From the NCBI GenBank assembly GCA_030045175.1, contig JASIBM010000564.1:1-6933 (forward strand): a stretch of DNA of 6,933 nucleotides, read 5' to 3'. This stretch comes from Streptosporangiaceae bacterium. GTDB lineage: Bacteria; Actinomycetota; Actinomycetes; Streptosporangiales; Streptosporangiaceae. The stretch's first letter is position 1. Every line of letters starts with the position of its first letter. The notes beneath the pieces are model-generated. The model made no database searches. It was given only the letters and a program-made list of their open reading frames with translations, and was not told the origin of the DNA. Shown piece by piece: positions 3,153 to 6,933 of the stretch. A program made the translations under genes and the position numbers.

Positions 3153-5852
3153 GTGGTAGCTGGGCAGCCGGGGCCGGATTTCGCTGGGTTAATGCGGCAG
3201 CTGCGGGCCGAGGCGCGGCTGACGCAGGAGGAGCTGGCCGAAGCGGCCGGCCTGAGCCCGCGGACGATTAGCGACTTGGAGCGGGGGCTGAGCCGGACAG
3301 CCCGTCCAGACACCGCCGGGATGCTGGCGGACGCGATCGGCTTGGCCGAGCCGGTGCGCGCGGTGTTCATCAGGGCCGCCCGGGGTCGGGCGGCTGTCGC
3401 GGAGGTGCTGGCGGCCCGGGCGGGGCATGCGGCCCCGGCCGGCACCCTGGCGGTCTCGGCTGACCTGCGGCGGCCGACGGCACCGGTACCCCGCGAGTTG
3501 CCTGCCGATGTGCGGGCGTTCACCGGCCGCGAGACCGAGCTAGCCGCCCTGGACTGCCTGTTGCTTGGTGGCACCGATGACGGGCCTGGCCGGAGGCGGG
3601 GGCCGGTGGCGATCTCGGCGCTCGGCGGGACTGCGGGGGTAGGCAAGACAGCGCTGGCCGTGCACTGGGCGCATCAGGCCGCGAGCGGGTTCCCTGACGG
3701 GCAGCTGTATGTCAACCTGCACGGCTACGATCCGGACCCCCCGCCGGTCCCGGCGGCGGACGCGCTGGCCGGGTTCTTGCGGGCGCTGGGCGTTGCCGTG
3801 GAGGACATCCCGCCCGGAGCGGATGAGCGCGCTGCCAGGTACCGCAGCCTGCTGGCCGGCCGGCGGGTCCTGGTGATCTTGGATAATGCGGGCTCGGAGG
3901 AGCAGGTCCGGCCGCTGCTGCCTGCCACGCCGTCCTGCGCAACGGTGGTGACCAGCCGCGATGCGCTAGCCGGGCTGGTGGCCAGGGACGGCGCGACACG
4001 GCTGGACCTGGACCTGCTGCCGCAAGCTGAGGCGATCACGCTGCTCCGGACGCTGATCGGCGCGCGGGCCGATGCCGACCCAGAAGCGGCGGCGACGCTA
4101 GCCGCCCAGTGCTGTCGGCTGCCGCTGGCGCTGCGGGTTGCCGCTGAGCTGGCCGCCGCCCGTCCCGGCGACAGGCTCGCCGATCTGGTTGCCGAGCTGG
4201 CCGATCAGCGGCAGCGCCTTGACCTGCTGGCCGTCGGCGATGACTCCCGTACCGCCCTGCGGGCGGTATTTTCCTGGTCCTACCGCCATCTGGACACCGC
4301 CGCTGCTCGCGCCTTCCGGCTGGTCGGCCTGCATCCGGGTCCCGACCTGGACAGCTACGCCGCTGCCGCGCTCACCGGCACGACCCTGGCCCGCGCCGGC
4401 CAGCTGCTGGACCGGCTGGCCCGCGCGCACCTGATCCACGCGGCCGAGCCGGGCCGCTACGGGATGCACGACCTGCTGCGCGCCTATGCCAGGGAGCTGG
4501 CCAGCCGCCGCGAGGGCACGGCGGCGATGAGCCGCTTGCTCAATTACTATCTGCACGCCGCCAGTGCGGCGACGGACACCCTTTACCCGATCGGGCAGCC
4601 CCGCCAGCCCTCCATTCCGGCGCTGGCCACTCCCATACCGCCGGTGACCGACCAGGCCGCGGCGCAGGCATGGCTGGATGGCAGCCGGATCTGCCTGGTC
4701 GCCGCGGCCGCGCACGCGGCCAGCCAGCAGTGGCCCGGCCACGCCATCCGCCTGGCCGCGACGCTCAGGCAGCATCTGGTGCGCGGCGCCCACTACGCCG
4801 AGGCCATCACCATCCACACCTGCAGCGCCAGCGCCGCCCGCCGGATCGGAGACCGGGTCGCCGAAGCCGAGTCGCTCACCAGGCTCGGTGTCATCTACTG
4901 GTACCAGGGCCAGTACTCGCAGGCCGGCCGCTGCCAGCAGCAAGCCCTGGACTTGTGCCGCCAGTGCGAGGACCAGTCCAGTGAGGCGTACGCGCTGGGG
5001 AATCTCGGCATCATCAACTTCCGCTTGGGCCGTTACGAGCAGGCCATTCGTCAGCTCCGCGAGTCGCTGGACCTGTTCCGGCGGACCGGCAACCAAGTCG
5101 CCGAGGGACACACGCTGATCAGCCTCGGCGAGGTCGGCTGGCGGCATGGCAAGTACCGGCAGGCGGCCCGCCACCTCCAGCTGGCCCTTCACCTGTGCCG
5201 GCAGGGTGATGACCGCAATGGCGAGGGCTGCGCCTTGATCCTCCTCGGCCTTGTCTACGGCTGCCAGGGCCGCTATGAGGAGGCAGCCGCCTGCCAGCAG
5301 CAGGCGCTGACCGTGTTCCGCCAGGTCGGCAGCCCGGCCGGCGAAGCGGATGCCCTGACTAACCTCGGTGAGATCGACCTGCGGCAGGGCCGCTACCAGC
5401 ACGCCACCCGCCACCTCCGGCATGCTCTGGGCGTGTTCCGCCGGATCGGCGGCCGGCCTGGCGAGGCGGATGCGCTGACACAGCTCGGCGATGTCTGCCT
5501 GCGGCAGGGCCGCTACCGGCAGGCGATCCACTACCAGCAGCAGGCGGTGGACCTGTACCGGCAGGTCGGGGACGAGTTCGGCACGGCCCAGGCCCTCAAC
5601 GGGCTCGGTGAGGCCCTGCAGGCCACCGGCCAGGTCAGCCGCGCCCGCATCCAGCACGTCAGCGCGCTCACCCTGAGCAGCCAGACCAGGAACAAGCACC
5701 AGCAGGCTCGCGCCCTGGACAACCTCGGCCACCTGTGCCAGCTCACCGGGCACCCCGACCAGGCCCGCCGCCACTGGCAGCAGGCCCTCACCCTTTACAC
5801 CGCCCTAGGCGCCCCCGAAGCCAGCCAGGTCCGCACCAGCCTCCGCCTCTAG
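3153..5852 (+). CDS. XRE-HTH / NB-ARC / TPR STAND-family regulator
   Basis: This complete 899-residue protein has three parts. An XRE-type helix-turn-helix (about 10-65) carries LTQEELAEAAGLSPRTISDLERG. An NB-ARC STAND ATPase begins at FTGRE (123-127), with Walker A GTAGVGKT (159-166, K165), Walker B VLVILD (D244), RLPLAL (322-327, the GLPLA equivalent) and MHD (438-440). From residue 548 to the end there are nine 40-residue TPR units. In this class ADP/ATP state controls opening and oligomerisation, the TPRs sense a ligand or partner, and the HTH is the DNA-binding output. It resembles AfsR-type regulators with XRE replacing the SARP domain. The GTG at 3153 is chosen because the HTH needs residues from DFAGLMRQLR onward; GAAGGG (3144-3149) lies only 3 nt away, slightly close, and ATG 3192 would cut the domain. 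All key ATPase residues are present. Target and ligand are unknown. It stands alone, convergent with the FG-GAP gene 36 bp downstream. Confidence 0.93.
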   Translation: MVAGQPGPDFAGLMRQLRAEARLTQEELAEAAGLSPRTISDLERGLSRTARPDTAGMLADAIGLAEPVRAVFIRAARGRAAVAEVLAARAGHAAPAGTLAVSADLRRPTAPVPRELPADVRAFTGRETELAALDCLLLGGTDDGPGRRRGPVAISALGGTAGVGKTALAVHWAHQAASGFPDGQLYVNLHGYDPDPPPVPAADALAGFLRALGVAVEDIPPGADERAARYRSLLAGRRVLVILDNAGSEEQVRPLLPATPSCATVVTSRDALAGLVARDGATRLDLDLLPQAEAITLLRTLIGARADADPEAAATLAAQCCRLPLALRVAAELAAARPGDRLADLVAELADQRQRLDLLAVGDDSRTALRAVFSWSYRHLDTAAARAFRLVGLHPGPDLDSYAAAALTGTTLARAGQLLDRLARAHLIHAAEPGRYGMHDLLRAYARELASRREGTAAMSRLLNYYLHAASAATDTLYPIGQPRQPSIPALATPIPPVTDQAAAQAWLDGSRICLVAAAAHAASQQWPGHAIRLAATLRQHLVRGAHYAEAITIHTCSASAARRIGDRVAEAESLTRLGVIYWYQGQYSQAGRCQQQALDLCRQCEDQSSEAYALGNLGIINFRLGRYEQAIRQLRESLDLFRRTGNQVAEGHTLISLGEVGWRHGKYRQAARHLQLALHLCRQGDDRNGEGCALILLGLVYGCQGRYEEAAACQQQALTVFRQVGSPAGEADALTNLGEIDLRQGRYQHATRHLRHALGVFRRIGGRPGEADALTQLGDVCLRQGRYRQAIHYQQQAVDLYRQVGDEFGTAQALNGLGEALQATGQVSRARIQHVSALTLSSQTRNKHQQARALDNLGHLCQLTGHPDQARRHWQQALTLYTALGAPEASQVRTSLRL
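4794..5849 (+). repeat. Nine in-phase 120-bp units encoding 40-residue TPRs
   Basis: Units start at codons 548, 588, 628, 668, 708, 748, 788, 828 and 868 with no length change; the last is 32 residues and ends the protein. The shared pattern is Y-x2-A-x7-AL-x-L-R-x2-G-x3-GEA-x-AL-x-LG-x6-GR. The 40-residue period, rather than the usual 34, is that of LGN/MalT-like TPRs with longer helices. Neighbouring units are also alike in DNA. For example CCTGCGGCAGGGCCGCTACC occurs exactly at 5378-5397 and 5498-5517, which suggests fairly recent unit duplication or homogenisation. The eighth and ninth units are the most diverged. Confidence 0.9.
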
Positions 5853-5888
5853 TCCAGCAGCTGACACCCGGAAGGTCACCGGCCGGGC

Positions 5889-6933
5889 TCAGGGCAGGGC
5901 CAGGTAATAAGCGGCCCCGGCATTATCGTTCGCACCGCTATCGCCGATGATGGCAGTCGTACCTGACACTGCCATCGCGGAGCCGAAGGTGCCGTGGCAG
6001 GCGGGGGATGCGAGCAATGCCCGCTCACGCCAGCCGCCGCTCGGCGTTTCCTTGAACTCGTACCCGCGGTCGCATCCGCTTCCAGAGGTGATCGGCGCTC
6101 CGATCAGGATCCGGGATCCGGATATGGCGACCCCGTCACCGAATTCGAAGGTGTCGCCAGCCGGAGGATGCGGCACCGAGAGCTTGGCCCGCTGCCGCCA
6201 GGTCGCTCCCGACCGCTCGTAGACGTACGCTGCCCCGTCCGGGAGCGTGGCGTCGGCCCCGAGCACGACGGCGTCGCCCGAGACCGCGACGGTCAGGCCA
6301 AAGTAGACACGTGGGCCGGTCAGCAATTTACCCTGCCAGCTTCCGCCGGATTTGGTCAGGATATCGACCTTGTCCTGGAATGAGCCAGCAACCGCGACCG
6401 TGCCAGACGGCGTGCTCGATATGGCCACAGACACGCCGAACCAGTCACCGTTGAAGTCGGTGGGATCGGCGATCGTTGCCCGCAGCTTCGGCTTGCCCGA
6501 GATCGAATAGATAAAGACGCTGCCGGGTGCGGCAGACGCGCTGTAGGCCGGCGCGCCGATAATGGCCCAGGATCCCGATACCGCAAGTGAATAGCCGAAG
6601 TCATCGCCACCCGAACCCGGGTCAGCCAGGGTAGCCTGCAGCCGCCATCGACCGCGGGAGCGGTGGTAGACGTAGGTAGCCCCGTCTCCGCTGTTCACAT
6701 TGGGGGCTCCGACCAGCAACGTCGTGCCGTATACGGCCACGCCGTTGCCGAAGGAACTTGAGGCCGGGCCGGCTGGGCCCAGTAGGGTCGCGGCAAGTCC
6801 CCAGTTCCCGTGCGAGCGCTGGTAAACATAGACGGCGCCCCTGCCAACCTTCACTCCGGGCGCACCGACCGCCGCGACCGAGCCAGCGAGCGCCACGGAA
6901 AACCCGAACTGGTCATTGGGATGGTGCGCCGCG
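5889..6933 (-). CDS. FG-GAP repeat beta-propeller protein (partial, N-terminus beyond right edge)
   Basis: The minus-strand frame ends with TGA at 5889-5891 and stays open to the right edge (347 codons visible). A GTG at 6894-6896 is an internal Val, because the 12 codons before it (AAHHPNDQFGFS) complete the first repeat. Seven FG-GAP units of about 46-54 residues can be read. They have the pattern FG-x-SVAVSG-x-TAIIGAP followed by G-x-AYVY-x-RSG-x-W and then A-x-L, as in integrin alpha-chain propellers. Unit 4 (near AVAGSFQDKVDIL) lacks the GAP part. Unit 6 has two Cys (SGCDRGYEF and SPACHGT) that may form a disulfide. Seven units fit one seven-bladed propeller, with the short last blade closed by an N-terminal strand. 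A signal peptide is expected outside the window. Such proteins are usually extracellular and involved in binding; no enzyme motif is seen. Confidence 0.88.
   Translation of the reverse strand, partial: AAHHPNDQFGFSVALAGSVAAVGAPGVKVGRGAVYVYQRSHGNWGLAATLLGPAGPASSSFGNGVAVYGTTLLVGAPNVNSGDGATYVYHRSRGRWRLQATLADPGSGGDDFGYSLAVSGSWAIIGAPAYSASAAPGSVFIYSISGKPKLRATIADPTDFNGDWFGVSVAISSTPSGTVAVAGSFQDKVDILTKSGGSWQGKLLTGPRVYFGLTVAVSGDAVVLGADATLPDGAAYVYERSGATWRQRAKLSVPHPPAGDTFEFGDGVAISGSRILIGAPITSGSGCDRGYEFKETPSGGWRERALLASPACHGTFGSAMAVSGTTAIIGDSGANDNAGAAYYLALP

Noticed and set aside
4098..5774. 558-codon minus-strand frame opposite the TPR region
   Set aside because: High GC and the 120-bp period keep the antisense strand free of stops. 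The translation only mirrors the TPR repeats, while the plus-strand frame has clear domains.
5867..5887. Hairpin CCCGG...CCGGG between the STAND and FG-GAP genes as a terminator
   Set aside because: Only 5-bp arms with an 11-nt loop and no T-run. In this GC-rich DNA such a match is expected by chance.
6894..6896. GTG as the start of the FG-GAP gene
   Set aside because: The frame stays open to the right edge and the codons just before it (NDQFGFS) complete the first FG-GAP motif, so this is an internal valine.

Overview
The window looks like chromosomal DNA of a high-GC filamentous actinomycete (a Streptosporangiales- or Streptomyces-like organism). The evidence is strongly GC-biased third codon positions, GTG starts behind GGAGG-type ribosome binding sites, a NarL-type two-component pair, several small Sec-exported proteins with Ala-rich signal peptides, and a large XRE-NB-ARC-TPR regulator of a kind typical of these bacteria. 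No rRNA, tRNA, CRISPR array or intact transposase was seen.

Layout. (1) 1-560, minus strand: N-terminal membrane half of a NarL/DesK-type sensor histidine kinase, cut by the left edge. (2) 777-1487, plus strand: a complete NarL/LuxR-type response regulator, divergent from the kinase. A perfect 13-bp-stem hairpin at 1494-1528 separates it from the next, convergent gene. (3) 1556-1990, minus strand: a secreted protein resembling the allene-oxide-cyclase/dirigent barrel fold, with an inverted repeat next to its ribosome binding site. (4) 2206-2634, plus strand: a secreted helical-repeat protein with a His/Met/Cys tail, with an ECF-sigma-like promoter far upstream. (5) 2695-2793: an AT-rich island (about 41% GC by hand count) starting with a perfect 19-bp inverted repeat. 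It holds a tiny plus-strand frame that begins like a Phd/YefM-type antitoxin, and on the minus strand it forms the C-terminus of a small Tyr-rich exported protein (2731-2949). (6) 3153-5852, plus strand: an 899-residue XRE-HTH / NB-ARC / nine-unit TPR STAND regulator, preceded by a 12-bp tandem repeat and a possible promoter. (7) 5889-6933, minus strand: an FG-GAP beta-propeller protein whose frame is still open at the right edge.

How the parts may fit together. The kinase and response regulator are the likely cognate pair. The STAND protein is a stand-alone intracellular sensor-regulator whose target cannot be read from the window. The small exported proteins and the FG-GAP protein make this a surface- and secretion-rich neighbourhood; co-regulation is possible but not shown. 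The most unusual spot is the AT-rich island at 2695-2793, which reads best as a decayed or imported promoter/operator and antitoxin start fused to a native secreted gene. No complete novel system is evident.
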